64,000 nucleotides of DNA from Buddleja alternifolia (Eukaryota; Streptophyta; Magnoliopsida; Lamiales; Scrophulariaceae): contig CM033391.1 in assembly GCA_019426215.1 (NCBI GenBank), forward strand, positions 15,426,708 to 15,490,707. The letters are read 5' to 3'. The notes beneath the pieces are model-generated. The model was not told the origin of the DNA. It saw nothing but the letters and a program-made list of their open reading frames with translations, and searched no databases. The first letter of the stretch is position 1; each line of letters opens with the position of its first letter. Positions 25,126 through 37,962 of this stretch are shown here, piece after piece. The position numbers and the translations under genes are program-made.

Positions 25126-25621
25126 CTGTGGACATACATTATCTGAAATAAGCTGAAATCATTGATAGATGATAATTTCAATAACGTAAATTAATTGATA
25201 ACTTCAAAAAGAAAATTCTTGTTCCCAAGCCAAGGTTTGAATCCTTAATCAAATTCTCAATAATCGCAAAACAAACCCTAACGACTCCTAGCTATTTATA
25301 TCTAGTAGAAAATAAAATAACTTCATTAAAAGCAATCCAACATTCAAAGAATAAAAGACTTAAGAACCAAACTAAAGAAAGAAGACATAAACCGCCAAAC
25401 CGATCCTATGATGTTGCCTTCCTTGGGATGCTCATAGACGCACACAGGCACCACCACCTCTCCATCCACTACAAGAAACTTAAGTATTGATAACGAAAAT
25501 ATACGTCATGGTTTGAAATTGTGTTTTATAGCAGTCTCAAACCCACGGCTCATTTGGTCGTGGTAGACGTTACATATAGCCACGCTGTTGTCAACCACGA
25601 CTATGTATTTTAAGTTTTAAC

Positions 25622-26095
25622 TGTTAGATTTAGAATCCAATCTATATATGGGCAATATGTGAAAGTCGTGTATTAATAGTTATCATATTAATTGAACCAT
25701 GATTATGTGATCAATTGAGATTTATGGTATTTTGGGTTCTAAAGCAATTAAGGAAAGTATTGGATTTTATGGGATATTATGTATAAAAGCCAATTATTTA
25801 ATTTCCTCTTTTATGATGGGCCAAATTGAAAATAAGAATAATAACTTATTAGAAAATGGTTGTGGTCCCCAAATCATACGTATAATTCTATTTTTTTGAT
25901 TCCCCACTTTCAAAAAGAATTGAGAGACTTCTAGAGAAACTCAAAGGACTAAGTATTGATTTGGAAGACCAACCGCGAAGACTCAAGAATTCAAGAATTA
26001 ATCTGATATGGCTGATTTAGGTACGCTTTCGATTTAATATTTATTAGGTGATTATTATGAAGTTCAAAGGTCAGGGGCTATAAAATTTACTAACA
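25622..26095 (+). repeat. 5' LTR of copia B
   Basis: 474 bp, TGTTA to TAACA, followed after two bases by TGGTATCAGAGCCC, the initiator-Met primer site. Confidence 0.93.
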
Positions 26096-27366
26096 AGTGG
26101 TATCAGAGCCCTGATTGAAAAACTCATGATTTTTCGTAAGTTTGTGAAATTTATGGTAGAATCTTGAGAATTTAAAGAATATTAGTTACGATGGGTTTGA
26201 TATTTGATGAATCTTTGGTGATTTGAGATATTTTCTTTTCTGTAACCGCCGATAATGTTATGGCAGATTTTGAAATTCATGAGTTTCCGCTGCTATTTAT
26301 GTTTTCATCAAAGTTTCGTTATTTGATGATGGATTCCAATATTTGTTTTATCCCATCTTCTAGTCGCCGATATATCAAGGCTCATAAATTAGTTTCACAT
26401 GAATTATAAATCGTATGGTTGAGAATTATTCTGAAAGAGTCCAACCTTTGTTGACTGAATCCTTTGTGTGCCGTAATCCCTTTTTGTGAATATAATCTGT
26501 GGTGGTTTAAAGATTAAGAATAATTGAGCATTATCCAATTGTTTGTTAGACACTTATGCAGAAGATGAAAGCATGATTTTTTTATTTATTTTTTTGGTTT
26601 ATTTTTATGTCTTTAAGATAATCAGTGCTTGAATTTGTCTCATTTGATACATTAAATGAGTGAAAAATCTACTTTTGCTTTAAATTCATGTTTATGGTGC
26701 ATATATATTGATGTATATTCAATCACTAAAGGAATTCTGAAAGTCCTTTTAGCTTTGTGGGTTAAATATATTTTAATGGATGAAATATATATTCACATAA
26801 CTGATCTTGCCCAGGCGGCAAAATTTAGAATTCTTGTTTTCTTTTTGAAGTTTAAATGATAATTTTGTTTTGGTTTTCTGTATACATTATATATATACAA
26901 AAGTATAAATGTTTTATATTAAAGGATGCATGATGATTGATAGTTTTTTCATAACACCTTTTGTCATATATATATCATAATTGGTGTTTGCTGTTATGGT
27001 ATGAAAAAATTTGGATTCAAATATTGGCTCAATTGTCTCTTTTGAGATGTATAACATTTGAAATTGATTTAATTGAAACAAGATGATGCTAAAGTAACCT
27101 CTATTGTGGAGATTAACTCGATTTTGGATGTTAAAAGGTTTTGTGTGTGTAATCCATGCAAGTATTTGATTGGCCCAAAGGAAGATCATTGCTTAATTGG
27201 GTTACATATGTACTTGTGGTAATAAATATGTGGCGATTATTCGGTTTACATGTGAACAATGGATCTGCCCAAAGGAAGATCAATTGTTTGACATAACTTA
27301 TCGTCAATATTTGATTACTACGCCAAGAATACCACTTACAAATTAATATTTCTGTCTAAAGACTAA

Positions 27367-27957
27367 ATGTTAGTGTTGTGCCCGGTATCTTGTGATGGGG
27401 TTTTGCCTTTATTTGATAGTATATGTTTAAATTTCAGTACTTATGTGAGTTTGTTTTATTGTGTGTATGTTCTTTGTTCAGTTTCTGGTTCTGCTGCAAA
27501 TATTGCTAGTATAAATTCCATACATATATTGAATGGCACAAATTTTATGGCATGGCAAAAGAGTTTGTTGATCACTCTCAGAGTCATGGATCTAGACCTC
27601 GCATTGAGACTTCCTAAACCCACTCATCTCACTGCTGAGAGTACCTTTGATGCCAAGAGGGAGATGGAAAAGTGGCAGAATTCCAATCGCATAAGTCTTA
27701 TGATCAGAAAACGTGCCATCCCAGAAGCATTCAGAGGCTCTGTATTTGTAAATACAGCTAAAGAGTTTCTTGAGGACATTGAGAAAAGGTTTGCTCAGAA
27801 TGAAAAGGCTGAATTTGGTACAATCTTGGCAAACCTTATCTCAATAAATCATAAAGCAACAAAAGGAACCCAATCAGGATGGTTGTTCCTTCTGTGGTGC
27901 TTCAGGTCATGGAAAGAAGCACTGTACCAGCTACCATGCTTGGAGTGTTGAGAAAAT
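27367..27957 (+). pseudogene. copia B gag with internal deletion
   Basis: Same N-terminus as element A gag (MLVLCPVSCDG, then WQKSLLITLRVMDLDLALR). After the NLIS motif about a third of a kilobase is missing relative to element A, and the frame changes. The zinc knuckle (CSFCGASGHGKKHC) survives only in a neighbouring frame just after the join. This gag cannot work. Confidence 0.88.
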
Positions 27958-30900
27958 TATGCATCTTAGTTTGGTTTGTCCTGAAGTTAATTTAACTTTG
28001 GTACTTGGACACACATGGTGGATAGATTCTGGTGCAACCACTCACATCAGTGTCTCAATGAAAGGTTACCTGAGTTGCCGAGAGCCCGGTGATGTTGAAA
28101 GACACATCTATGTGGGCGATGGAAAAACGGCTAAAGTAGAGACAATAGGACATTTTAGGTTATTACTTAGGACTGAATTTTCTTTGGATTTGAAGAGACT
28201 TTTGTTGTACCGTCTATTAGACGAAATTTAATTTCTATTTCTACATTAGACAAATTCGGTTATTCTTGTTCTTTTGGAAATAGAAAATTTGATCTTTTTC
28301 ATAATTCAAAATTGGTTGGATCTGGTTCCTTGTCGATTTATGATAATCTATACTTGTCAGATACTATTGCCTCATTGAATGAATCCTTGCATGTTAGTAC
28401 TCAAGGTGTTAAGCGAAAATTAACCAGCGAGAATTCAGCTTAATTATGGCACAAACGATTAGGTCATATCTCCAAAAGGAGAATAGAGAGACTTTTGTCT
28501 GATGGTATTCTCGATCCCCTTAATTTCAATGATTTTGATGCATGTGTTAACTGTATTAAGGGGAAACAAACAAATGTTAGGAGATTTGATGCCAACGGGA
28601 AAGTAAAGGTCTTAGAACTTGTTCACACAGATATTTGTGGACCATTTCCTTCGGCTTCTTGGAATGGTCAGCAATATTTCAGCACGTTCATAGACGACTA
28701 TTCATGATATGGCTATCTTTATCTCATTCATGAAAAATCGTAATCACTGGACGTGTTCAAAAATTACAAAGCTAAAGTTGAAAATCAACTCAGCAAAAAA
28801 ATCAAAAGCGTTAGATCTGACCGTGGTGGTGAATATTACGGTAGATATGACGGTTCAGGTGAACAACGTCCAGGTCCATTTGTGAATTTCCTAGAGGAAT
28901 GCGGTATCGTTCCACATTACACTATGCCAGGGTCTCCAACCATGAATAGTGTTGCTGAGAGACAGAATAAAACGCTTAAGGACATGGTGAGGAGTATGAT
29001 CAGTCATTCTACCTTACCTCAATCACTCTGAGGAGAAGCTCTAAAGACCGCAGTGTATATACTCAATCGAGTGCCAACTAAGGCAACTACAAAGACCCCT
29101 TATGAGATTTGGACAGGCAAGAAGCCTAGTTTAAAGCACTTACACATTTGGGGATGTCCAACTGAGGCAAGGCCCTACAGGCCAAATGAAAAGAAACTGG
29201 ACTCCAGAACTGTAAGTTGTTACTTTATTGGATACTCTGAGAGATCCAGAGGTTACAAGTTTTATGATCCCACTACCAAGTCTATTTTCGAGACGGGTAA
29301 TGCCCGGTTCTTTAAGGATGTTGAGTTTGCGGGGGGCTGAAAGGACTAATGATTTTGTCTTTGAGGAAGAATATGTAGATATTCCTCAAGTTGCTATTGA
29401 TAATGATCAGGATCAGGCTTCCATACCTGACACTATTCAAGAAGCAACTCCAAATCAAGACAATATCAATCAACTCCCTGTTTAGGTCGTTCCAGAAGAA
29501 CAAACTCTACAACCTCAAGAATCAATGCCATTAAGGAGATCCACTAGAGAGAAAAGGAATGCAATTCCGAATGATTATATTGTGTTTCTTCAATAACATG
29601 ATTTTGACATTGGAGTGATGGAAGATGATCCAATCAACTCCCGTCAAGCCATGGAAAGTATTAACTCTCAAAAGTGGATCGATGCCATGAATGAAGAGAT
29701 AAAGTCCATGATGGACAATGATGTGTGGGATCTGGTTCCATTGCCCGAAGGTGCGAAACCTATTGGTTGCAAATGGATATTTAAGACCAAAAAAGATTCG
29801 AAAGGCAATGTGGAAAGGTACAAATCACGTCTCGTTGCTAAGGGCTTTACACAGAAAAAAGGCATCGATTATAAAGAGATTTTCTCTCCAATTTCATCGA
29901 AAGACTCTTTCAGGACAATAATGGCATTGGTGGCACATTTAGATCTTGAGCTACATCAGATGGATGTTAAGAATGTGTTTCTCAATGGTAACATTGAAGA
30001 GACAATTTATATGGTGCAACCAGAAAACTTTGTATCCGGAGATTGAAAGAAAATGGTTTGCAAATTAAAGAAATCCATCTATGGTCTTAAGTAAGCATCT
30101 CGTCAATGGTATAACAAGTTCCATCAAGTTATCACCTCATTCGGTTTTGAGATTAATATAGCAGATGATTGTGTGTACCACAAGTTCCATGGGAGTAAGT
30201 ATACCTTTTTAATCTTGTATGTCGATGATATACCACCAACGATATAGGCATATTGTGCGAAACCAAACAATTTCTAGCTAAGAACTTTGAGATGAAAGAT
30301 CTTGGTGACGCCTCTTTTGTATTAGGGATCCAAATATACCGAGATCGATCTTGGGGTATTCTTGGATTGTCACAAAAGAGCTATATCGAGAAAGTTTTTC
30401 AGAAATTTGGCATGCAAGACTGTAAACCAGAGACACCTCTGATGCTAAGAGAGATAAGTTTAGTTTAAGTCAATGCCCCAAGGGTGACTTTGAAACTAAG
30501 AAAATGCAGAAGATTCCTCTTGCTTCGGATGTAGGGAGTCTAATATATGCTCAGGTATGTACACGTCCAGATATTGCGTACATTGTTGGGGTGTTAGAGA
30601 GATATTTAAGTAACCCAGGAAGGGATCACTGGAAAGCAGCCAAGCGAGTCATGCGGTATTTACAAAGAACAAAGGGATACATGATCACATACAACAAATC
30701 AAATCAATTGGAGATCATAGGCTATTCTGATTCTGATTTCGCCGGATGCGTTGACAGTAAAAGATCCACTTTGGCCTATGTCTACCTGCTTGCTGGAGGA
30801 ACCATTTCATGGAAGAGTGCTAAACAGACAATCGTAGCCTCCTCCATCATGGCAGCGGAGTTCGTAGCGTGTTATGAGGCATCCAATCATGGAATATGGC

Positions 30901-31202
30901 TGAGGAACTTTGTCACTGGGCTGCGGATTTTAGATGGTATAGAAAGACCACTTAAGATATTCTATGACAATAGGTCTGCAGTGTTGTATTCCAACAACAA
31001 CAGGAGCTCGACGAAGTCTAAGTATATAGAAATCAAGTTCTTAGTTGTGAAAGAAAGAGTTCAGAGTGTGCAGATGTCTATAGAACATATAGGTACAAAC
31101 TCCATGGTTGCGGATTCGCTTACTAAAGGGTTACCACCCAAGGTCTTTCATGAGCACACTGCTCATATGAGTGTGGTAGCACTTGAGGATATTCAGTTTT
31201 AG
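27958..31202 (+). pseudogene. copia B pol (protease, integrase, reverse transcriptase, RNase H)
   Basis: Protease WWIDSGATTH near 28018; integrase with HTDICGPF and AERQNKTL; reverse transcriptase with CKWIFKTK; the YVDD region near 30220 is disturbed (YVDDIPPT). The RNase H part includes DSDFAGC, SKYIEIK and ADSLTKGLP, ending at 31202. Stops include TAA 28441, TGA 28705, TGA 29029, TAG 29483 and TAA 29595, plus frame changes at the G run near 29333 and later. It is useful as a reference for the breaks in element A. Confidence 0.9.
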
Positions 31203-31653
31203 TGGAAGTTTGTGTCTTTTATTTGCTTTTGGTTGTAGACATTTGCATTTGGTTATTCGATTTATGGTTATTTGGATAATGGTTATGAATATTTTAGTTA
31301 TTCAGGAATTAAAGTTTATGATTTATGCTTATCTCTTAACGTGTTTTGAATGATATCACTAAGGTTTAAGGGAGGACCAGTTAAAAATATGCATGCTGGG
31401 ATGGCATGGCATGTAATTTTCATGCTACACATCCGTACTTGATCCATGTCATTTGGTTAGATCAATATACGTGACCATTGATAGGTTTAGTCACGATTAT
31501 ATGTGATGAAAGCCGGTTTGATCCTATTTTGGTATAATTGATGGACCAGATTGTTTGGAAAATTACTCAAGGTAATGATGACGAAATTTGGAGTACTCAT
31601 AAGGTTATTTAATACATGGTTATAAGGTGACACATATAGCCCAAGTGGGAGAT

Positions 31654-32118
31654 TATTGGATTTAGAATCCAATCTATATATGTGCAATATATGAAAGTCG
31701 TGTATTAATAGTCATCATATTTATTGAACCAAGATTATGTGATCGATTAAGATATATGGTATTTTGGGTTCTAAAGCAATTAAGAAAAGTATGACATTTT
31801 ATGGGATATTATGTGTAGAAACCAATTATTTAATTTCCTCTTTTATGATGGGTTAAATTGGAAATAAGAATAATTACTTATTAGAAAAGGGTTGCGGTCC
31901 CCAAATCATACGTATCGTTCTATTCTTCTGATTGCCCATCTTTAGAGAGAATTGAGAGACTCCTAGAGAAACTCAAAGGACTACGTATTGATTTAGAAGA
32001 CCAACCGCGAAAACTCAAGAATTAATTGATATGGCTAACTCAAGTGCACTTCTGATTTAATATTTATTACGTGATTATCATGAAATTCAAAGATTTGGGG
32101 CTATAAAATTTACTAACA
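31654..32118 (+). repeat. 3' LTR of copia B
   Basis: 465 bp, preceded by the purine-rich CAAGTGGGAGAT. The terminal TG has mutated to TA (TATTGGATTT against TGTTAGATTT in the 5' LTR). Followed by the second TTAAC. Confidence 0.92.
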
Positions 32119-32541
32119 TTAACTAACAGTGGTCGAAGAAATGTTAGTTCAACATTTTTTACAATGGCTAAAAGTCATGATTTTTGCAATAAACAAAACA
32201 TTGACAATGGATAGAAGCTGTGGGTAATGTTTTTGCCATGTTTACAGATACCACGACTGAAGTCGAGGCAAAGTCTTGGTCAATCGACTTTGACCTTGGC
32301 ACATGGGTTTTTCACTATGACAAATTGACATGGGCATAAATCAATTTTCTTGTAGTGGTAGCCCTCGTTCCGCTCCACAACAATCATTGTTCAAAGTACA
32401 CGATATTATTGGGCGAATGCTCATAATATTTGGCAACCCGGATTGTCTCTAATGTTACAACCAAAAACCGAGCTTACCTTTCCTGTTTGTGGAATTATTT
32501 TGTAATATAACTCTCTGGATGTAATATTGCATATAATATGA

Positions 32542-33272
32542 AGGACAAATGTCACTTATAGTCCCTAATGTATTACGTTTGTCTCACTTACGTCCCTAAA
32601 ATAAAGTTGTTACGCTACCGTCCTTAAAGTAATAGTTTCGTCTCACTTTAGTCCTTTTAGGTGGAGATTGATCGGAAATAGAGCGAGTGTACTACACACG
32701 CCGGTCAACTAAGGTTTTCTTGTTTCACTTTGGTCTCTTTTCTGGAATTTTTGTCTCACTTTGGTCCTTTTTTTATTTTTTACATTTTTCTCCCCTAAAA
32801 AAAGCTGGAACAACTTGATTTTGGCACCCAAAAATGCTTGGAATAGCCTCAATTTCTTCCTACCAAAAATAAAAAATTAACTAGAAAAATAAAAAATTCT
32901 CACAAAAATGGTTGCAACTACATGCTATTGTGGAAACTTGGCCAAGCTAAGGTGTTCATGGACCAATTGCAACCCTAGTTAACTAAATACGGGATGGGAA
33001 AAATTCGTTATTTATTATGTACGAGTATATTACGAATTTGTTTTGAAAGTTATGGTGAAAAACTCGGCTAAAAAATACGTGAATGAGAAATAAATAGATT
33101 TATAGATATATGAGTATAATACGGATACAAATGAATTATTCGGGAGTAAAAATGCGGCTTATTTTTATTTGAATTTGAATGATATAGTGCTTTTATTTTA
33201 TAAAAATAATAGTTTATTTGAGTATCTAGTTAACAACAATTAATATTTAGGGACTATAAGTGACATTTGCCC
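32542..33272. mobile_element. MITE-like element, about 730 bp
   Basis: Inverted ends AGGACAAATGTCACTTATAGTCCCTAA and its mirror TAGGGACTATAAGTGACATTTGCCCT. Related by its ends to 13347-13681. Target duplication not clear. It lies in the intron-like gap of the receptor-kinase gene. No ORF. Confidence 0.72.
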
Positions 33273-33335
33273 TAAAATGAATGTCTTTCTTTGAATCATA
33301 ACTTAAATAAGAATGTAAAATAAAAGAAAATTGCA

Positions 33336-33854
33336 TTACCTTAGTATGTCAATTCTGTAGGTGGAAGGAAGCGATTGACGTCTTGGAATGGCTATTCCTC
33401 GTCTCCTAATGAATTTGAATTTAAACTTGTCAAGGGGCGATTGAAGTCTTGGAATGGTTATTCCTTGCCTCCTAATGAATTTGGTTATAAACTTGTCAAC
33501 GGGAATAAACCATCCTACCACCAAAGACAAAGCAAAAAAGGCTGCCCAACCAACAATCAACCCACTTACAAATGCATCTCTCTCTCCTCCTGATTCACAA
33601 GGGTCTAAAGGGTAACCACAAAGCCCTCTGTTATTTGCATAGATTTCAGGAGGAAACATTAATGACTTCGGAAAGGCGGGCACAGGGCGGAACAAAAGAT
33701 TATTAGCAACTGTGATGGAGTTCAAACTACGGAGAGTGACGAGTTGTTGAGGAATCCGGCCTGTGAGGAGGTTGTCATTCAGTTTCAAAACATTGAGATA
33801 GGAACAATTTGCAATCAAAATACTTGTATTAAATGTAAAATCAAAATCCAACAT
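33336..33854 (-). pseudogene. LRR and transmembrane exon of the BIR-type receptor-like gene
   Basis: 172 codons. The last LRR (NCSYLNVLKLNDNLLTGRIP, about residues 17-36) is followed by the family's SITVANNLL and NNRGLCGYPLDPC cap (75-86) and a transmembrane segment at about 94-118. After it comes a basic part built of a 22-residue unit present twice (a 66-bp DNA repeat at about 33371-33502). An AAG|GTAATG donor lies at 33341. The phase does not fit the kinase exon at 25125, so an exon is missing or the gene is broken. Upstream LRRs and a signal peptide are not visible. The context suggests the front half of the gene whose kinase exon is at 24262-25125. Confidence 0.75.
33371..33502. repeat. 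66-bp tandem duplication inside the receptor exon
   Basis: Two in-frame copies of a 66-bp unit beginning GCGATTGA(C/A)GTCTTGG at 33371 and 33437, encoding FI/KFIRRxGIxIPRxQS. It lengthens the juxtamembrane part by 22 residues. Confidence 0.85.
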
Positions 33855-34784
33855 CTTCTGAGGTGAGCTATTTTGCTGGTTTATTGACTTGACTTGACTT
33901 CCCAGCCGTGACCTTCACTTCTTCCTTTTTGAAAGTCTTTGTTACATGATACATGTCATTAGTATCAAATACCAACAATTTACAATCAACCGGCAACTAT
34001 TACAATTAACAACTGTTATAACCAGTTAACAACTAGTATGAAAGTAGAAAAAGTCTCACATGGTGGTGGTGAGAAAAGAACTCAAGACCTCATTTTGGGC
34101 CTCAGTTTCGCCAGTAAAACTAGGTTTCATGACCTTTCTTCAAAATGCTTAATAATGGAGATTGTCGTGACCCTCACTTCTAAATCAGGGTAATTATCAA
34201 GTTCTACTCTGAACAATGGAAATCAACCCAAATTATTGACTAGTGCATACAGGAAAGATGTCCGCAATTTCCCTCTAGCTACCAAGCCATACTGATCTCA
34301 AGTCAAGTCATTCAACTCTATTGCTAATTATATTTTTAATATCTTGAACAGGGACTAATTATATTAACATTGATATAGTAATTATTTGAAGGATGATTTC
34401 ACTTTTTACTGATATTTTCGAACATCCACTGCACATTTGCCATTGGGGCTAAATGCGAATTCGTTTATGGGATAAGATGAAACCACCTAATACTTAGCGA
34501 ATAACAATTTTGAAAGTCTACTTCCAAGAACAACTCAAAGATTGTACTTTTATGAAAGTGAAAGAAATAATGAGAAATTTCATGTTAAAAAAAAGTTGGC
34601 ACAGAATGTGTCTATATAGACAATAAAACGCTTTATCGGACAAGAGATTGTAGTTTATTTTTAAAGGGTACACCAATTTGAATATGTCTCTTCTTATCAA
34701 TAAAGCTGTGTCTATTCAGGAAAATAACTCTAGCAAATTGATTATGAAAAAGACACTTTGTAAAAAAATTATTCTTTAAACGTT
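33855..34784. other. non-coding stretch upstream of the receptor fragment
   Basis: No further LRR exon and no recognisable gene. It separates the receptor fragment from copy 2 of the segmental duplication. Confidence 0.5.
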
Positions 34785-35046
34785 GCAACTCTATAATAAA
34801 TACGATATATGCACAAAATCAAAATAAATCCAAAAACAATTAAATAAAGATGATGTGTCATGTTCCCAAGTGTCAGTCAATTTATATATTATATATATAT
34901 ATATGTATATACATATATATAAGAGAGAAAGAGGGAGAGAGACTTTCTATCTCAAGTACTCCCATTAAATTCTACTTTTAAACTTTAATTAGAGTACTTT
35001 TTGACATTTCTAAAATTTCATCAAGTTTTTGATGTGGGACAAAGAT

Positions 35047-36112
35047 TGTTGGATTTCTTGCACTGTTAATCTGAAATATACTGTAAATATATGCGATGAA
35101 CAAATGAAAATGAATCGAGGCGAGATTTGAACTTTCTATTCTTAAAGTTATATTGCCCCGCCTACGGTGGTACGGGTTCGTGCAACTAACTTCCCAAGAT
35201 ACAACGATTACGTGTTGTAATTGAATCACTTCAAGAACAACACTGCACGAACTTATTTTGCTCAAGAACTCTCACAGATGTGATGTATGTAAAATGCTTA
35301 AAATGCAGAAATGATTTTTGATTTTTGTGTGTTCGTCTTCTTATCTTTTTCATTCATATGGGAGACTCTTTATATAGGAGAAATTTGGAAAAATAAAACT
35401 TTTTCACTAACCACTTTTAAAGTGAAAAACATTTCACTTACCGCTTTTAAAGTGAAAAACATTTCACTTACTGCTTTTAAAGTGAAATATTTTTCCCTTA
35501 CCACTTTTAAAGTGAAATGTTTTTCACTTATAAATTCAAACTTTCAAATTTAGCATCAAGAATATTTCAATTTCTGACTGCTTTACAAATGAAACGTTTC
35601 AGATGTAATTCAACCTTCTGCTGGGCTGGCTGATTTCTTTGGAAAAGAAATGAGCCTAAATTAATTCTTATTGGCCCAAAAGAAGAAAATAATTAACTGG
35701 GCCCAAGTTAATTTAATTCTAAATTTTGCCCAAAAAGAATATATTTAGCCCAACGACCACCAAGCCCAGTCATGGCCCACGGCCCGCGTACCAGCCCGAT
35801 CCCAAACCCAAACCCGACCCGAACCCAGACCCGAGCTCGAGTCCGTGGTCCGAGGTTCGGTCCGGTCCACCTTATGGTTTATATCCAAAGTGGGATATCC
35901 ACATTCAAACACCCAACAATAGCAATTAATTTCTCATTCGTTTCAATTCCGAATCGAGAAATTCGAAATGCTAACCTCATTTACTCCCGGAGTAGAATAA
36001 TATTATCTAATAATATTTAGTATCCTCGATACTTGTGGTGTTCGAATTTCGTACCCAAAAGAGGTGTTCACACACTTTTCATACATACACAATATTCACT
36101 CAATATCCAACA
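35047..36112 (-). repeat. 3' LTR of the element at 35047-41968
   Basis: 1066 bp, TGTTGGAT to ATCCAACA. It contains four tandem 30-bp units (about 35401-35530) of the form ATTTCACTTACCGCTTTTAA followed by AGTGAAA. The GC-rich part near 35770-35870 gives Pro-rich chance ORFs. Confidence 0.88.
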
Positions 36113-37695
36113 ATCCCCCAAACGAATGAAATTAATGCAATTGATGCAATGCATGATACTGAGAGTTCAAACGAATATTTATCACATCAGAAGAGGTAGC
36201 TTTTGGCTTTGAACCTTTCTTAGTGAGATATCATCGTATTTACTAGGCTACCCAATGAACATGATGTCTTGAATTGGTCAGCCGTTCATGTAAAATCAGA
36301 CAATGATATTCACATGATAAATTTTCTAAGCAAAATTTTAGTTCTCACTGTTGGGCCCGTTTTGGCCATGGCACCCCCTCTTGGTTTCATAAGTGTTTAC
36401 ATTTTACTCAATGTTGAGGCGGCCTACACCTCACACTTACATAGGTGATCTCCTATTTAAGAGTATCCTACCATACTCCACTTCATTTGCATGACAATAT
36501 AGGAATCATTAAAAGTTCCGACTTAACCTTTGCTACACTTGTAGGATGCACTTCTTTATCCTAGGCAATGGGTTTAGAGTTTATTAAAACTCTGAAGTGC
36601 CCTCTTGAATTTTCACAACTTAGTTGTCCCATTGAACCATGATCTTGGGATCTCCAGTCAACATGGTTGGGTTACCGCTGTGTCAATTCTTAATTTGTAG
36701 ACTTTAATCTCATTCCTCTTGATAGCCAATCTAATAGATCTCTATGGAAGTCCTTTCGTCAAAGGATCTACTTTATCCTCCATGATCAGTGGAGATAATG
36801 CCATCTTAGATCAACTGCTTAATGGTATTGTGCCTACGACAAGCCTGTCTAGACTTACCATTATTTATGCTACTATATGCCTTTGTTATTGCAGACGGAC
36901 AGTCGCAATTGTATGCACGTGCTATTGCCGACTTATTGTCTCAATATATCAAATTGGGCATATGTGCATATTTCAATATGGGTGCACCATGGTTCTCCAC
37001 CAAGTCTTTAATCACTTTCTTACAAGAGCACTGTTATGGAAACTATTTCCAAGTAAAGTCTCAGTAAGACAAGTCTTTGGACCGTACCCATATCATTTAT
37101 GTCGAATTCTTTTTCAACATCCTTTCAGTAGTCATGATTACTTACATAATCAACATATCAAACTTTCACACCAAAAAAGGTGGCTTTTGGTTTTGAACCT
37201 TAGTGAAATTTCATACTATGAGCAATGTGTTTTGTTAAAACCACATGTATCACGCTCGTTGATTATGAAGTCGTTTGAAAACATAATATTTTGTCAAACC
37301 TTTCATGCCACTACTTTGGAGCTATGTTCGAGTCCGTGTACCGACCCAACATACCCCTCGGTTGGTTCCGTGAACTTCCTCATCTAATCCTTTGTTTAAG
37401 GAACGCAGTCTTAATATCCATTTCAAATATCTCATGGTTATGCAAATTAGCAATAACAAGGAATATTATTTGGATTTAATTACCATTCCCGAAAACATGA
37501 AAAGACGATCAAGGTCTACCATTTGAAGGTTCCCTTCGGCTACCAAGTACGCCTTGTAACCTTGTTAAGGTTTGGGTGGTTTTACCTTAACCCACAACCC
37601 CCACATTTGTATGTAACTGTAGGAAATCTTGTCATCTTTCAGGCAGATTCTTACTTTTTACTACTATGTGGGACCGTCGTTCAGAATGTAGTTAT

Positions 37696-37962
37696 CTAGG
37701 ACCACGTCCCCCACAATTCTGAATTGATCCAACGCATCATTATCTTCTTTAGAGTATGATTTTGGCGTTCAGAAACCACACTTGCATCAAATTCTTTGAA
37801 CGATGCACCATAAGATGTTTCATCGACTTTCTCGATTTTACTCCAATGGTCAAGTCCTTCGTATTTTTGACCAAGTTGTGTACCTCGTACACCATGTCGT
37901 CTAGACGTTTCTCTCTTCAGAGAATATGTGCCACAAACAATAGGACCGATCTCACTCAACAA
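37696..37962 (-). pseudogene. copia integrase remnant
   Basis: The only clear motif is VVSERQNHTLKKIMM, which corresponds to the VAERxNRTLxDMxR catalytic-Glu helix of copia integrases. The rest is decayed. It may belong to the outer or to the nested element. Confidence 0.6.

Larger units (their letters stand above)
25622..32118 (+). mobile_element. full-length Ty1/copia element B, decayed
   Basis: 6497 bp with two LTRs (25622-26095 and 31654-32118), a tRNA-iMet primer site at 26098, gag, pol and a polypurine tract near 31643-31652. Flanked by a perfect 5-bp duplication TTAAC (25617-25621 and 32119-32123). The two LTRs differ at roughly a tenth of positions by eye, so the insertion is old. 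The coding region has a gag deletion and many stops. Confidence 0.95.
25467..32357. mobile_element. CACTA-type non-autonomous element split by copia B
   Basis: Left end CACTACAAGAAA (25467) and right end TTTCTTGTAGTG (to 32357), the usual terminus of plant En/Spm (CACTA) elements. Removing copia B and one TTAAC leaves about 390 bp. Subterminal ACCACGAC/GTCGTGGT motifs occur on both sides, as expected of CACTA elements. The 3-bp flanks (ATC and GTA) do not match, so the duplication has been lost or the exact end is off. It lies between the two exons of the receptor-kinase gene. Confidence 0.7.

Noticed and set aside
35726..36020. Pro-rich ORFs (also 41687-41890)
   Set aside because: They lie inside the two LTRs of the same retroelement and reflect a GC-rich LTR segment.
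36719..37387. 222-codon plus-strand ORF
   Set aside because: Runs antisense to the internal region of a decayed minus-strand LTR element and shows no domain.
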